Part shown: positions 31,386 to 31,502 of the stretch, piece after piece
Layout: every line of letters begins with the position of its first letter
Numbering within the stretch: the stretch's first letter is position 1
NCBI GenBank assembly: GCA_049699975.1
Contig: JBNAWB010000015.1
Location: 1 to 31,502, forward strand
From: CAZAGD01 sp049699975
GTDB taxonomy: Bacteria > Desulfobacterota > SM23-61
Length of the DNA stretch: 31,502 bases
Reading direction: 5' to 3'
Position numbers and translations under genes: made by a program
The notes under the pieces: generated by a model
Seen by the model: only the letters and a program-made list of their open reading frames with translations
Databases searched by the model: none
Told to the model about the DNA's origin: nothing

Positions 31386-31446
31386 CCCTTAATTCTCTCT
31401 TCCCTTTTCTCTACCGTTACTGTTTAGGCAACTGCGCTTAATTCAA

Positions 31447-31502
31447 CTATTCTAATATTTCGGCGATGACGCCGGCTCCTACCGTGCGCCCGCCCTCCCG
31501 AA
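31447..31502 (-). CDS. tuf: elongation factor Tu, C-terminal fragment
   Basis: The minus strand encodes REGGRTVGAGVIAEILE and a TAG stop at 31447-31449. This is the invariant end of EF-Tu domain 3. The remainder lies beyond the window. Placement directly ahead of rpsJ is the common str-S10 arrangement. Confidence 0.95.
   Translation of the reverse strand, partial: REGGRTVGAGVIAEILE

Noticed and set aside
31386..31446. E. coli-type S10 leader (L4 target) upstream of rpsJ
   Set aside because: Only 61 bases separate tuf and rpsJ and no extended stem is visible.
1..31502. CRISPR arrays, tRNA or rRNA genes, prophage, toxin-antitoxin or defence genes
   Set aside because: No spaced direct-repeat array, tRNA-like cloverleaf or recognisable defence protein was seen on either strand by eye; a covariance-model search was not possible.

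Overview
This window looks like part of the chromosome of a diderm (Gram-negative-type) bacterium, probably from an uncultured and perhaps anaerobic lineage. The diderm call rests on a full-length LptD, the outer-membrane LPS assembly protein. A member of the Desulfobacterota, Nitrospirota or Omnitrophota would fit, but nothing seen here fixes the phylum. Ribosomal proteins uS4, uS14 and bL36 are zinc-binding (C+) forms, and many genes start with GTG or TTG.

Layout. 1-218: tail of an RraA-family gene (+). 270-1565: a well-formed 431-residue protein I do not recognise (-). 1711-2074: a MITE-like element with degenerate terminal inverted repeats and an 8-bp direct repeat at its ends, containing a compound palindrome. 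2124-3122: a TPR protein (+), overlapping by 4 bases the end of a convergent PP-loop tRNA-thiolation-like gene. 3119-6345 (-): that PP-loop gene, pcm, apgM and an unlisted 40-residue basic protein. 6430-8715 (+): a 23S rRNA m5C methyltransferase of the RlmI type and an Old Yellow Enzyme-family oxidoreductase with a C-terminal cysteine cluster. 8859-13904 (-): a compact four-gene operon in transcription order MBL-fold phosphodiesterase, accD, folC, lptD. 14172-16406 (-): two ECF-type transport ATPases separated by a small EF-Tu-domain-2-like protein.

16455-31502 (-) is one nearly unbroken S10-spc-alpha ribosomal superoperon. In transcription order it reads tuf (tail), rpsJ, rplC, rplD, rplW, rplB, rpsS, rplV, rpsC, rplP, rpmC, rpsQ, rplN, rplX, rplE, rpsN, rpsH, rplF, rplR, rpsE, rpmD, rplO, secY, map, infA, rpmJ, rpsM, rpsK, rpsD, rpoA, rplQ. 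The adk gene often found between secY and map is missing. The order rplQ-ecfA1-ecfA2 resembles Firmicutes, but the usual ecfT partner is not present.

Most notable signals: (1) the EF-Tu-like/ecfA2 pair has a perfect TTGACA-N18-TATAAT promoter, and ecfA2 has no ATG, GTG or TTG near its N-terminus; a strong Shine-Dalgarno sits 5 bases before an ATC codon, in frame with the upstream gene's stop. (2) The MITE-like element. (3) A 13-bp perfect stem with a 28-base loop between rpsJ and rplC. (4) The unrecognised 431-residue protein and the 40-residue basic protein. (5) A Shine-Dalgarno buried in a hairpin ahead of the MBL-accD-folC-lptD operon. I found no CRISPR array, tRNA or rRNA gene, prophage or defence system.
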